Shown here: positions 42,213 to 50,994 of the stretch, piece after piece
Layout of the letters: each line of letters starts with the position of its first letter
How positions within the stretch are numbered: the stretch's first letter is position 1
Origin: an uncultured Paracoccaceae bacterium
GTDB lineage: Bacteria > Pseudomonadota > Alphaproteobacteria > Rhodobacterales > Rhodobacteraceae
DNA length: 64,000 nucleotides
NCBI GenBank assembly: GCA_947500775.1
Contig: CANMTD010000008.1
Location: 58,190-122,189, forward strand
Direction of reading: 5' to 3'
Position numbers and translations under genes: made by a program
Notes under the pieces: model-generated
Told to the model about the DNA's origin: nothing
What the model saw: only the letters and a program-made list of their open reading frames with translations
Database searches by the model: none

Positions 42213-43195
42213 TGGGAAATTCCAATCTCAGTTGCGCCGGGGAGGTAGAATTCTGTGATGCCGCGTTTGCCGTCATGGCGGCCGGCCTGGATGATCACGT
42301 CGATGGAGTTCTCGATGTACTGGATCATGTCGGCATAGGTCATCGGGATTTCGGTCTTCAGCGCCGCGATCGCGAGCCGCTGCACGGCCAATTGCGGGGT
42401 TTCGGCATGCAGCGTGGTCATCGAGCCTCCATGGCCGGTGTTGATGGCTTCCAGAAAGGTCATGGCCTCCTTGCCGCGCACCTCGCCCAGGATGATCCGG
42501 TCGGGGCGCATGCGCAGCGTGGCGGTGAGAAGCACATCGGCGGTCTGGAATTCCGCATCGCGATTGGCGATCAGGGTCACAGCATTGGGCTGCGTCGGTA
42601 GAAGCTCGGCGGCTTCTTCGATGGTGACGATGCGTTCCTCAGACGGGACATGGGAGAGGATCTTTCGCGCAGCGACGGTCTTGCCGGTCGAGGTGCCGCC
42701 CGAGACGATCATGTTGAGCTTGTTCTCGACACAGAAGGCGAGGGCGTCATCGATCAAACCGGAGGCCACGACCTCGCGCAGCTCGCGCGTTTTCTCGAGG
42801 CGCAGTTCTTCGAGCTTGCGTTCCTTACCGAAGAGAAAGTCGAGTTCGATGCCCTTGAGCGGCAGGCTGGAAAAGAACCGCAGGCTGATCGACGAGGCCG
42901 AGAGCACGGCGGGCGGGGTGATGACCTGTGCGCGGATCGGGCGCCCCTTGTAGGTGATCGAGACCGAGACGATGGGGCGGTCCTTGCTCATCGTGGTATT
43001 GGCCGAGGAGGCGATCTGGTTGCCGAGGTCCCTGACCTGAACGCCCGTCAGCCTTTGATCCAGCGCGCGCATGAAGTGATCGCCCTGGAATTCGCCCCAA
43101 CAGGTCCCGTCGGGGTTGATACAGATCTCGATGACATCGTCGCGGGCGGCGGCGTCGATCCGGTCAAGGGATGTCTCGAGATAGCTGAGCGACAT
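42209..43195 (-). CDS. virB11: VirB11, secretion ATPase
   Basis: A 328-aa hexameric traffic ATPase. The Walker A GGTSTGKT is at 166-173. An acidic Asp/Glu-box VTIEEAAEL follows, then the His-box/Walker B region RPDRIILGEVRGKEAM and a conserved GHGGSMTTLHA. It powers pilus assembly and substrate transfer with VirB4. The ATG at 43195 lies 4 bp after the virB10 stop; the longer upstream frame is antisense to virB10. Confidence 0.95.
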   Translation of the reverse strand: MSLSYLETSLDRIDAAARDDVIEICINPDGTCWGEFQGDHFMRALDQRLTGVQVRDLGNQIASSANTTMSKDRPIVSVSITYKGRPIRAQVITPPAVLSASSISLRFFSSLPLKGIELDFLFGKERKLEELRLEKTRELREVVASGLIDDALAFCVENKLNMIVSGGTSTGKTVAARKILSHVPSEERIVTIEEAAELLPTQPNAVTLIANRDAEFQTADVLLTATLRMRPDRIILGEVRGKEAMTFLEAINTGHGGSMTTLHAETPQLAVQRLAIAALKTEIPMTYADMIQYIENSIDVIIQAGRHDGKRGITEFYLPGATEIGISQ

Positions 43196-43199
43196 CGGG

Positions 43200-44579
43200 C
43201 TAGAAGATCTCCAGATCGCGGTCGACCATGACGGTGACGCGCGCGCCTTGGTCGACATAGATGACGGGGCCGATGGAGAGGTAATCGCCAATGACGCTGT
43301 CCGTGGCATCTGCCAGATCATCGCCAACGTCTTCGAGAACGTCGGCGGCAGTCTCATCCTGGACCTCGGAGGCGGCGGCACTTGGCGCGGCCGAAATCAG
43401 CGAGATCAGGGCGGCCGACCCGAAACGCTCGGCAAAACGCGTGTCCACGAAACCCGTGACGCCGGAGCGGCCAAGTTCATCGCCCCCGAAGGAGCTGATC
43501 TGGACGGTTTGGCCCGCGGGCAGGATGATCCGGTCCCAAGCGATCGTGACGCGGCGCTGCGCAATATCGACGCCAGCGCGGTAGCGCCCGACGAGACGGG
43601 ATCCGCGGGGGATCAAGAGGCGCGCGCCATCGACGCTGTAGACATCCTCGGACACCACGGCACGGGTCTGGCCGGGCAGTGAGCTGTCGAGGGCGGTTTC
43701 CATGACGGCCTGGATCATGGTGCCCTGGATGATGGTGTTGGAAGGATTGGCGATCACCTCGGCCTGCGTCACGGTGGAGGGCAGCGCACCGTTCAGCACG
43801 AAATCCGTCACCTCGCCGAAGGTGCGTTCGGTCAGAGCCGTTTCATTCGCTCCTGAGGCACCGCCAAACGCGATGGTGGGCGAGGCGATGCGCCGCTCCT
43901 GGAAGGCGCGTTCCTCCGCGGCCCGGCGCTCCAGCTCGGCCATGCGCCGGGCTTCTTCCTCGCGGCGCAGTCGCTCTTGCTCGCGTGCGCGCAGCTCATC
44001 TTCCGTGGGGCCCGCTGGTGCGGGTTGCGGTCGGCTGGCCTCGAGTTGGGCCAATTCCAGATCCATGCGGAGTTGTTCAAGACTTCGATCCCGCGCCGTC
44101 AGTTCGTCCTGAAATCGTTGCTGTGCTGCTTCCGAGGCGGCTTGTAGCGCCGCGATCTGAGCAGTCAGCGCGTCAATTGCCTCTGCGGCGGCGGTGTCTT
44201 CCTCGACAACTGGTTCAGGGGCGTTGCGCAACTCCTCGATCTGGGCCTGCAGGGCGGTGATCTGCGCCAGAAGCTCCGCGTTGGGCTCGACGGGGTCTGG
44301 TCCGACGAACACAACCTCGGGCTCGGGCGGGGGCAAGGTCTCGATAGCGCCAAAGCCGTCCCCTTCGTTTTGGAAGACGTCCGGGGTGGCCGTCGGTAAG
44401 GCTTCCTCTTCGTCGGGCTGTGAGAGGAGATAAAGCAGGGCACCACCCACGCCGATGACGAGGATCACGATCAGCGCGAGAAGGGGCGACCGGCGCTGCG
44501 CCGCCGTGGGGGCGCGGGCACTGCCTTTCTCAAGGGCGGCGAGGCGTTTTTCCAGCTCGGTGTTCCCGGTATCGCTCAT
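43200..44579 (-). CDS. virB10: VirB10, channel core protein
   Basis: A 459-aa TrbI/VirB10 protein with one N-terminal membrane helix (about 30-50), an acidic Pro-rich periplasmic linker and a Gln/Glu/Arg coiled coil (about 105-245). The C-terminal beta-barrel domain contains LIPRGSRLVGRYRAGVDIAQ, typical of the family. It spans both membranes and senses ATP use. Its ATG overlaps the virB9 stop as ATGA. Confidence 0.94.
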   Translation of the reverse strand: MSDTGNTELEKRLAALEKGSARAPTAAQRRSPLLALIVILVIGVGGALLYLLSQPDEEEALPTATPDVFQNEGDGFGAIETLPPPEPEVVFVGPDPVEPNAELLAQITALQAQIEELRNAPEPVVEEDTAAAEAIDALTAQIAALQAASEAAQQRFQDELTARDRSLEQLRMDLELAQLEASRPQPAPAGPTEDELRAREQERLRREEEARRMAELERRAAEERAFQERRIASPTIAFGGASGANETALTERTFGEVTDFVLNGALPSTVTQAEVIANPSNTIIQGTMIQAVMETALDSSLPGQTRAVVSEDVYSVDGARLLIPRGSRLVGRYRAGVDIAQRRVTIAWDRIILPAGQTVQISSFGGDELGRSGVTGFVDTRFAERFGSAALISLISAAPSAAASEVQDETAADVLEDVGDDLADATDSVIGDYLSIGPVIYVDQGARVTVMVDRDLEIF

Positions 44580-45274
44580 GAGGTGGCCTCCGCGGGCGCG
44601 ATCGCCTCGATGCAGACCACCTCTTCGCCAAGTCGCAGGATCCATTGGCGGTTCACGCCGCTGACGCGGATCACGCCGTCTTCAGGGGTTTGCGTGTTGA
44701 CCGTGCGTTCACGGCCGCCCGCGTAGCGGAAGATCGCTGGCACAGGTGCGTTTCTCGGAAACGCGAAATACGTGAACGTCCCGTCATCCCAGATGCGCGT
44801 TGGCGTGAACTCGGTCCGCGCGCTGGCGCCGTAATTGTAGTTTGGTGCTTGGGCGGCGATGGCCCGGGTCGGGCGCGCAGCGTCATCAGGATAGCGGAAC
44901 TGCACCACGTAGAAGGTTGGGCTGCGGACCTCCTCGACGTTGAAGTAGTAGCTCCGGCGGTTCGTATAGACTGTCACATTGGTATGCACCCCGCGCGCGA
45001 CGGGCTTGATCGCGAAGGCCTGACCGCCCGGGACGCCGTCGATCTCGAAGCCCTCGGTGTCGCCCGCGATGATCGAGCGGATGCTTTCGCCGATCCCGAA
45101 CTCGATGGTGGTCACATGGGTGAGTGACACGCTGAGACGGTAGACCTGACCCTCCTGGTAGGTGGCCAAGCGCACCCGGCTGTCGTTGGGACCGCCACGC
45201 GGGATGGCTTCGGCGGCGACCAACCCCGGCAACAAAACGATAAGGACAACAAATGCAATTCGTACGGGAAACAA
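44576..45274 (-). CDS. virB9: VirB9, outer-membrane complex protein
   Basis: A 232-aa protein with a signal peptide (about 1-21). An N-terminal beta domain has DSRVRLATYQEGQVYRL. The C-terminal CagX/VirB9 domain has TPTRIWDDGTFTYFAFPRN and a final WILRLGEEVVCI. It forms the outer-membrane ring with VirB10 and the VirB7-like lipoprotein. Confidence 0.94.
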   Translation of the reverse strand: MFPVRIAFVVLIVLLPGLVAAEAIPRGGPNDSRVRLATYQEGQVYRLSVSLTHVTTIEFGIGESIRSIIAGDTEGFEIDGVPGGQAFAIKPVARGVHTNVTVYTNRRSYYFNVEEVRSPTFYVVQFRYPDDAARPTRAIAAQAPNYNYGASARTEFTPTRIWDDGTFTYFAFPRNAPVPAIFRYAGGRERTVNTQTPEDGVIRVSGVNRQWILRLGEEVVCIEAIAPAEATS

Positions 45275-45276
45275 GA

Positions 45277-45930
45277 TCAGTTCTCCAATCTGTCGGAGCG
45301 GATGGAATATTCGAGGACGGTGAAGCCGAATGGATTGGTCCAGACCTCATCGATGGAGCGGCGGGTCTCCGGGCGGAACTCGAAGAGAAGCGTCGCAGTG
45401 AAGAGGCCGGTCTGGGTGCCGTTAATGGACGTCAGGCGCTTGCGCAGGCGGACCGTCGCGCGGTTGGTTCCGATCCGGTTGATGCTGAGGATTTCCACGT
45501 CGAGCCGAGCATTGGGGCCATAGACGGTCGGCGGATAGTTTTCATTTGCGCTGTTCCAGATCTGGCGCAGCCCGCTCTCGGCAGCTCCGTCCGAGCGGCG
45601 CAGGACGCTGCGGATGCGCAGATCGTTGTCGAGCTGGTTATAGACCTCCCGGTCGGCCACATAGCGGAACACCTCCGCCTCGATGATCGCCTGGTTGGCG
45701 GTCACCGAGGAGGCGCCCACCGAGGCTTCGGGGAGTGCAAAGCCGGTGGCGGGATCATAGGGGACAACGACGGGGGGCGGATCGACATCGAGGATCGCGA
45801 CTGCTGCTGCGCTCAGACAGCCGATGATGCCGAAGACAAGACCTGCCAGACCAAGGCGTTGCCAGAGCCGTTCGCGGCGCAAGGCACCGTAGACCAGTTC
45901 TTCCTCGATGATTTCTTGTTCAGTCGCCAC
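45277..45930 (-). CDS. virB8: VirB8, inner-membrane assembly protein
   Basis: A 217-aa bitopic protein: short cytoplasmic N terminus, one membrane helix (about 24-46) and a periplasmic NTF2-like domain. The latter carries the typical EAEVFRYVADREVYN helix and a C-terminal NPFGFTVLEYSI. It nucleates assembly of the channel. It sits two bases before virB9 and 17 bp after virB5. Confidence 0.93.
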   Translation of the reverse strand: MATEQEIIEEELVYGALRRERLWQRLGLAGLVFGIIGCLSAAAVAILDVDPPPVVVPYDPATGFALPEASVGASSVTANQAIIEAEVFRYVADREVYNQLDNDLRIRSVLRRSDGAAESGLRQIWNSANENYPPTVYGPNARLDVEILSINRIGTNRATVRLRKRLTSINGTQTGLFTATLLFEFRPETRRSIDEVWTNPFGFTVLEYSIRSDRLEN

Positions 45931-45947
45931 CCGTCATGCCCTCGCGA

Positions 45948-46760
45948 TCACTCGGCCCGGAGGTCCGGTAACGTGAAATCCATGAAGCGCTGCTCTTCGG
46001 CGATGGTGGCGGCATCGATCACGCCGCCTGTGCCATCGCCTACGGTCTGGATGGCTTCGAGTTGCCACATGGCGACCAGCGCAATGGCGAGCTCCGCGGT
46101 CACGCGCGTGTTGAGATCGATGCTTTGCTTGAGCTCTTCCATGTCGTCGATGAGCCCGACAAGGCGGTCTACCCGCTCGAGCGACTGGCCGGCATCTTCA
46201 TAGCTGTTCTGGGCGGCGGCTGAGACGAGTGCGCCGGTTGTTGCCTGCGTGGCCACACGGTTGGCCCCGGGATTGCCGCTGGTGGCCATTTCCGAGAGCG
46301 TGTCTTCATCGAAGCCGAGATCGGCCAGCACCCGGTCCATCTGGGTTTCGATCTCGCCTGCACCGGAGCCCGACAGACCTGAGAAGTCACCCGTCTTGAT
46401 GGCCTCGATGGTGGCGAGGATGTCTCCGAACTCCTGGTCGAGCAGTCCGTTCAACTCGTCTTCCATTTCCGTGCGGATGATTTCTGGAAGCTCGGCAAGT
46501 CGGGTGAGCGCTTCATAGGTTCTTTGCAGCTCCGCGAGTTGATCCGTGAGAAGGCCGAGCTGTTCGCGGAGCTGCGTCAGCTGCTCGTTTTGCAGGATCT
46601 CGTCTTCGATCATCTGCCGGAGCTGCTGGATGTTTTGCGCGATGTTCTGGGTGTCGACGACGGGCACGCCCTGCGCCGCGGCAGGGGAGAGGGCTCCCAG
46701 ATGCAGGCCAATCCCAAGCGTTGCGGCCAAGGCCGCTCTCAGAAACTTCCGTCCCATCAT
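45948..46760 (-). CDS. virB5: VirB5-family pilus protein
   Basis: A 271-aa secreted protein with a signal peptide (about 1-30, PAAAQ). A long coiled-coil region (about 40-115) is rich in Gln, Leu and Glu. The helical C terminus carries the LNTRVTAEL motif and ends with RFMDFTLPDL. It is a VirB5/TrbJ-like minor pilin or adhesion factor. It overlaps the preceding transglycosylase gene (ATGA), whose product has a related tail. Confidence 0.82.
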   Translation of the reverse strand: MMGRKFLRAALAATLGIGLHLGALSPAAAQGVPVVDTQNIAQNIQQLRQMIEDEILQNEQLTQLREQLGLLTDQLAELQRTYEALTRLAELPEIIRTEMEDELNGLLDQEFGDILATIEAIKTGDFSGLSGSGAGEIETQMDRVLADLGFDEDTLSEMATSGNPGANRVATQATTGALVSAAAQNSYEDAGQSLERVDRLVGLIDDMEELKQSIDLNTRVTAELAIALVAMWQLEAIQTVGDGTGGVIDAATIAEEQRFMDFTLPDLRAE

Positions 46761-47929
46761 TCAATCTCCCTGATCGTAAAATCCATGAACGCGCCTTCGG
46801 CCATGCGGGCGCTGGCCTGGGCCAGCTCCTCGGCAGAGAGGACTCGGGTGCGGGCCGCCTGAAGCCGGATGCGTGCAGCGACGAGGCGCACGAGTTCGGC
46901 GCGGGCATAGGTGTTGAGCGCGATGCTTTCTTGCACGTCTTCCGTCTCGGAAATCCGCTCGACGATGTCCGCAATACGGAAGGCGGCTTGCCTGATCGCG
47001 GCGGGTGAGTTGTTACCATAGAAGGCCGCGCCGTGCCCGGTGATTGAGAGGTTGGCATTGGCCAGAAGCGCGGGGTCGATCGTGCCAAGCGCTTCGATCC
47101 CGCCGATACGGCTCAGGTAGAGATTGTAGCGTTCGGGAATGACCTGAACGTAATGCTGGGTTTCGGCAAAGGGCGGCACGCCGCCATACTCGAACACCCG
47201 GCCGGGTCCGGCGTTATAGGCCGCGAGCGCGTTGATGATGTTGCCATCGAATGTGTTGAGCTGGGTCGCGAGATAGCGCGCGCCGCCATGCACCTGCAGG
47301 TAAGGGCTGTCATAGTAATCCGGGTTGATGCCGAGATCGCTGGCGGTGCCGGGCATGATCTGGGTGAGGCCATAGGCGCCGACGGGAGACCGTGCCCCAA
47401 TGGTGAAACGGCTTTCCTGCCAGATGAGCGCTTGCAGCAACGCGCGCCATTGGACGGGTGAGAGACCAGCGCGGCCGACACCCGCAAAGTCGCTGGTTTC
47501 CTGGGCGACGCGGATGATGAGCTGCTCGATGTTCTCGGCGGCGTCGCCGAACATCTGCGCACCGCCGGGATTGGGGTCGATGTCGGCATTGCCATAGACC
47601 GCCTCGACTGACCGGGCCGGATACCCGCTGCCGCTTTCCAGCCCCGAGACCATAGCCGGCAAGCCCTGACCGCCGAAGCTGGTCTGGGCATCGAGGATGC
47701 GTTGCAGGGTTGCCAGCTGTTCGCGCTCGATCTCCGCGATGAGTTCGCGCACGGCGAGCTTGTCGGCCTGAACGGCCAAGTCAGCCTCGCGATCACCGGT
47801 CTCGACGATGTCACGCGAGGTCAGCCCACTGTCATTGGTCGGCACACCTTGAGACAAGGCGAGACCAGGCAGCAGGCAAAACGCGAGGATATGAGGCAGG
47901 CTAGACTTCAATGTCGCCCTCCGGCGCAT
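46757..47929 (-). CDS. Lytic transglycosylase with VirB5-like tail
   Basis: A 390-aa exported protein. It has a signal peptide (about 1-26), a helical N-terminal section, then a lysozyme-like SLT domain (about 160-275). That domain contains the catalytic Glu in WQESRFTIGARS, GAYGLTQIMPG and ALAAYNAGPGRV. The last 60 residues (SIALNTYARAEL to FMDFTIREIE) resemble the end of the neighbouring VirB5 protein. It opens peptidoglycan for the channel and may also join VirB5 structures. It is the second transglycosylase of this operon. Confidence 0.88.
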   Translation of the reverse strand: MRRRATLKSSLPHILAFCLLPGLALSQGVPTNDSGLTSRDIVETGDREADLAVQADKLAVRELIAEIEREQLATLQRILDAQTSFGGQGLPAMVSGLESGSGYPARSVEAVYGNADIDPNPGGAQMFGDAAENIEQLIIRVAQETSDFAGVGRAGLSPVQWRALLQALIWQESRFTIGARSPVGAYGLTQIMPGTASDLGINPDYYDSPYLQVHGGARYLATQLNTFDGNIINALAAYNAGPGRVFEYGGVPPFAETQHYVQVIPERYNLYLSRIGGIEALGTIDPALLANANLSITGHGAAFYGNNSPAAIRQAAFRIADIVERISETEDVQESIALNTYARAELVRLVAARIRLQAARTRVLSAEELAQASARMAEGAFMDFTIREIE

Positions 47930-48068
47930 CTAGAGGCGTGAAGGTGCAATCAGGCGCGACAGGGGCTGTCGAGGCCAGGAAGGTGAAGCAGTTTGCCTGC
48001 GGTTCGCGATACTGCGCACAGGAAGCGAGCAGGCCGAGTGCTGTCAGGGACAAGAGAATACGGATCAT
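47901..48068 (-). CDS. VirB7-like lipoprotein
   Basis: A 55-aa precursor beginning MIRILLSLTALGLLASC, a clear lipoprotein signal (lipobox LLASC, Cys17), followed by a short mature part with two more Cys. Size and place in the virB operon suit VirB7, which caps the VirB9/VirB10 ring. Its ATG overlaps the virB4 stop (ATGA) and its end overlaps the transglycosylase gene by 29 bp. Confidence 0.78.
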   Translation of the reverse strand: MIRILLSLTALGLLASCAQYREPQANCFTFLASTAPVAPDCTFTPLDAPEGDIEV

Positions 48069-50440
48069 GAAAGCCTCCAGAAGTCCGGGCGGGTGCGATA
48101 ATCGGCGCCAACGTGCGCTTCGCCCTTTTCCATGCCGCCAAGGATGGTGAGATTGGGTCCAAGCGCGCTCAGATCGGCATCGACGACGATCGAGCCCTGA
48201 TCGTCACGGATGAGCGCCAAGCGGCTGTTGCTGCCCGTGTTGAGAAGGACGTCGAGCTCCTTCTCCGTGAGGTTCAGCATGGCGTAGTCCGCAGGCTGCG
48301 CGCGGATATTGGGCAGCAGGATCTGCGTCGGCACGGCCTCGACGATGGTCTTGCCGGTCCGGGTGCGCTCGAGCTGGCTTGCGTATTGCGTCATCATCAC
48401 CGCGACGGTGTTCTGCTTGCGCGCAGTCACGAGCCAGTTCGACAACCGTTCGGCGAAATATGCGTTGTCGAGCGCCTTCCAGGCCTCGTCGATCACGATG
48501 ATTGTGGGGCGACGATCCTCGATCTCGCGCTCGACCCGGCGGAAAAGATAGGATAGGACCGCCATGCGTTCTTTCTCGGCCTCGCTGTCGAGAATGCCGG
48601 TGAGATCGAACCCGACCACTTCGCCTTCGAGCGAGAACGTATCTTCCAGCGTCTGGCCGAAGATCCACCCATAGCGGCCGTCTTCGGTCCACTCAAACAG
48701 GCGCTGGTGCAGATCGCCGCCATCATCGGTGGACACAAAAAGCGATGCGAAATCCCGCCAGTTCCGCAGGGCCGGATTGGAGGCCTGCGCGTTCTGGCGC
48801 ACCACTTCCTGGATGCGGTTGGTCTGTGCCGGGGTCAGGGGCTTGTCGGCGCGGTAGAGCAGCGTGGTGAGCCAGTCCGAGAGCCAGGCGGTGCCGCGTG
48901 CATCGGTTTCGGTCCAGAGCGGGTTGAGACCCGTAGGCTGACCGGCGTTCAGGGACGCGTAACGCCCGCCATTGGCGCGGACCGCCATCTCCATACCATT
49001 ACGGTAATCGAAGACGAAGATCCGTGCGCCTGCGCGACGGGCCTGGGTCATCAGGAAGGCCGACAACACCGATTTACCCGACCCGGGCCGTCCCATGATC
49101 AGGGTATGCCCGCTGGTCGGTTCTTTGTCGGGCGAACCTTGCTCGTGATAGGAAAACCGGTAGGCGCTCTGCTCCGGCGTGGGCAAATAGGTGACGACCC
49201 GGCCCCATGGGGTTTTCGCGGCGGGTTTGCCGAGCTGTGTCCGGTGAAAGGCCGCAAAATCCGCGAAGTTGCGATTGGTGACGGCGCTGGCACGGACGCG
49301 CTTGGGCTGGTTGCCGGGATGCTGGCTCAAGTAATGCGCCTTGGCCGCGACCCGCTCGCCGATCATCTTCACGCCTTCGGTTGCGGCGGCGTTCATGATC
49401 TCGGCGCTGAGGGTTTGCAGTTCTTCGAGCGTGTCGCAAAAGAGCGTCACGACCATGTGATGCTCGCCGAAGCTTTGGCGCTTGGCCTCGAGATCATCGG
49501 CGGCGATGTCGAGGGCTTCCAGGAGCGAGAGGGCCGCGTCCTGGCTGGCCTGCATCTGGCGCTTTTGCCGCTTGATGCGGCCCGCCATGAGGTTCGAATT
49601 GATCGGCGTGAAGGAGTGCGTCACGATCATGTCGACCGGCAGGTTCAGCATGTCGAACATGGTGCAGGAGGTGGCCTCAGCATATTCCCCGATGGTGAAA
49701 CTCTTGCCGTAGCGATGGCCCACGACGCCTTCGGAAAGCTCGAAATGGTCTCCGTGAAACGTTACGCGGGTATTGGCGACGTTGAAGGACAAAAAGCCGT
49801 AGGTGTTGGCCGGGTAGAGCGGCAGCTCGGTGCCCGTGTTCAGCGCGCCCAAGAATCCCACCAACTCTCCCGATCCGGCTGAGAGCATGCGCGGCTTGAG
49901 CTCTGCGAGGCCGGACAGGAAGACGTTCACGGCCTCACCGAGGCGCTGCAGGCGTTTGCGGGTCTCCTCCTTCAGTCGGTCCGGCGCGCTGCGGCTGAGG
50001 AACGGCAGGAGGCTTTTCGGGGGCGGGCGGTGAATGACGGTGAGCGTCAGTGTTTTGTCGCGGAGCCCGCTGGTCTCGAGTTTCGCGCGCCAGCGCCGGT
50101 CAACCTCGCCTGCGAAGCTGTCCTCACGGATCGGGTCGAGATCAGGTTTGATGGCCTTGGAGACCTTGTGGACGTAATAGCTGAATTCCGGCCCGAGCTG
50201 CGCGACGATGCGGGCAAAGAGCGCCGTCACCTTGTCGAGATAGGCATCGTCCGTCGTGTAGCTGTTGATCCCCTCGAGCCGGATGCAGCGGAAGAGTTCG
50301 TTCACCCGGGTCCGCACGGTCTGGTCGTCGACGAGGCTCACATAGGGCAGCATATGCGCGAGGCGGGTCTCGCGCGCATACCAGTCCGGCGTCATCGTGC
50401 GGGCATCGAGCGCAGCATCACGGGCGTCATCACGGGGCAT
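48065..50440 (-). CDS. virB4: VirB4, conjugation ATPase
   Basis: An ATPase of about 791 aa, the largest part of the type IV secretion motor. An N-terminal CagE/TrbE-like domain precedes the Walker A MGRPGSGKSV (near 445) and the Walker B TIIVIDEAWKAL (near 650). A C-terminal RecA-like section ends with LNTGSNSRLALIRDDQGSIV. An ATG 15 bases upstream (50455) is an equal start candidate. It overlaps virB3 and the lipoprotein gene. Confidence 0.94.
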   Translation of the reverse strand: MPRDDARDAALDARTMTPDWYARETRLAHMLPYVSLVDDQTVRTRVNELFRCIRLEGINSYTTDDAYLDKVTALFARIVAQLGPEFSYYVHKVSKAIKPDLDPIREDSFAGEVDRRWRAKLETSGLRDKTLTLTVIHRPPPKSLLPFLSRSAPDRLKEETRKRLQRLGEAVNVFLSGLAELKPRMLSAGSGELVGFLGALNTGTELPLYPANTYGFLSFNVANTRVTFHGDHFELSEGVVGHRYGKSFTIGEYAEATSCTMFDMLNLPVDMIVTHSFTPINSNLMAGRIKRQKRQMQASQDAALSLLEALDIAADDLEAKRQSFGEHHMVVTLFCDTLEELQTLSAEIMNAAATEGVKMIGERVAAKAHYLSQHPGNQPKRVRASAVTNRNFADFAAFHRTQLGKPAAKTPWGRVVTYLPTPEQSAYRFSYHEQGSPDKEPTSGHTLIMGRPGSGKSVLSAFLMTQARRAGARIFVFDYRNGMEMAVRANGGRYASLNAGQPTGLNPLWTETDARGTAWLSDWLTTLLYRADKPLTPAQTNRIQEVVRQNAQASNPALRNWRDFASLFVSTDDGGDLHQRLFEWTEDGRYGWIFGQTLEDTFSLEGEVVGFDLTGILDSEAEKERMAVLSYLFRRVEREIEDRRPTIIVIDEAWKALDNAYFAERLSNWLVTARKQNTVAVMMTQYASQLERTRTGKTIVEAVPTQILLPNIRAQPADYAMLNLTEKELDVLLNTGSNSRLALIRDDQGSIVVDADLSALGPNLTILGGMEKGEAHVGADYRTRPDFWRLS

Positions 50441-50708
50441 AGCTGTCCCCGCCATGGATGGACCTGTTGCGCGTGGGCGGTGTCTCCTGCAGGGCCGTCA
50501 TCATCACGTCGATGAAACGCGGGTCCCAATCGGCGGCCTTCCACAGCACCGGATAGAGAAGGGTGGCCACGCCCAGCACCGCGATGTGCTGGACCCAGAC
50601 GAACAAGAGCACCGAGCCAAAGAGCCAGACCATCGCGTACATGATGGGCAGGCCCAGAAGCTTCGGCGGGCGCACGAGGCCGAGAAAGAGAGGCGAGCGC
50701 TCAGCCAC
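50430..50708 (-). CDS. virB3: VirB3, inner-membrane protein
   Basis: A protein of about 92 aa from a GTG overlapping the virB2 end. It has the VirB3 hallmark LFLGLVRPPKLLGLP followed by two hydrophobic segments. It usually links VirB4 to the membrane. A longer frame starting at 50750 would lie inside virB2 and is less likely. Confidence 0.88.
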   Translation of the reverse strand: MAERSPLFLGLVRPPKLLGLPIMYAMVWLFGSVLLFVWVQHIAVLGVATLLYPVLWKAADWDPRFIDVMMTALQETPPTRNRSIHGGDSYAP

Positions 50709-50994
50709 CGGCAAAGACCGCGGCAACGATGGTGGGGGCAGCCGCGACACCGGCGATGCCCACGAGGACCCAAAGCGCTTGGCGCAGGTCGATGATGTTG
50801 AAGAACCAGCTCAAGAAAACGCCGAGAACGGCAAGCGTCGCGATGACAACGCCAAGTGGGCCGGTCAGCGCATCCACGATGCCCTGTAACAGGCTCTGGA
50901 TCGGGGAGAGATCAATGCTCTGGGCGAGGGCGGGTTCGGCAATCAGCAGGAATAGCGCCAGCGAGGCGACAAAGAGGTTTGAAATCTGTTTCAT
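50701..50994 (-). CDS. virB2: VirB2, major pilin
   Basis: A 97-aa pro-pilin with a signal peptide (about 1-25, PALAQ) and two hydrophobic helices (about 44-66 and 74-95) around a short polar loop, as in VirB2/TrbC. It overlaps the transglycosylase gene upstream by four bases. It forms the mating pilus. Confidence 0.92.
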   Translation of the reverse strand: MKQISNLFVASLALFLLIAEPALAQSIDLSPIQSLLQGIVDALTGPLGVVIATLAVLGVFLSWFFNIIDLRQALWVLVGIAGVAAAPTIVAAVFAGG

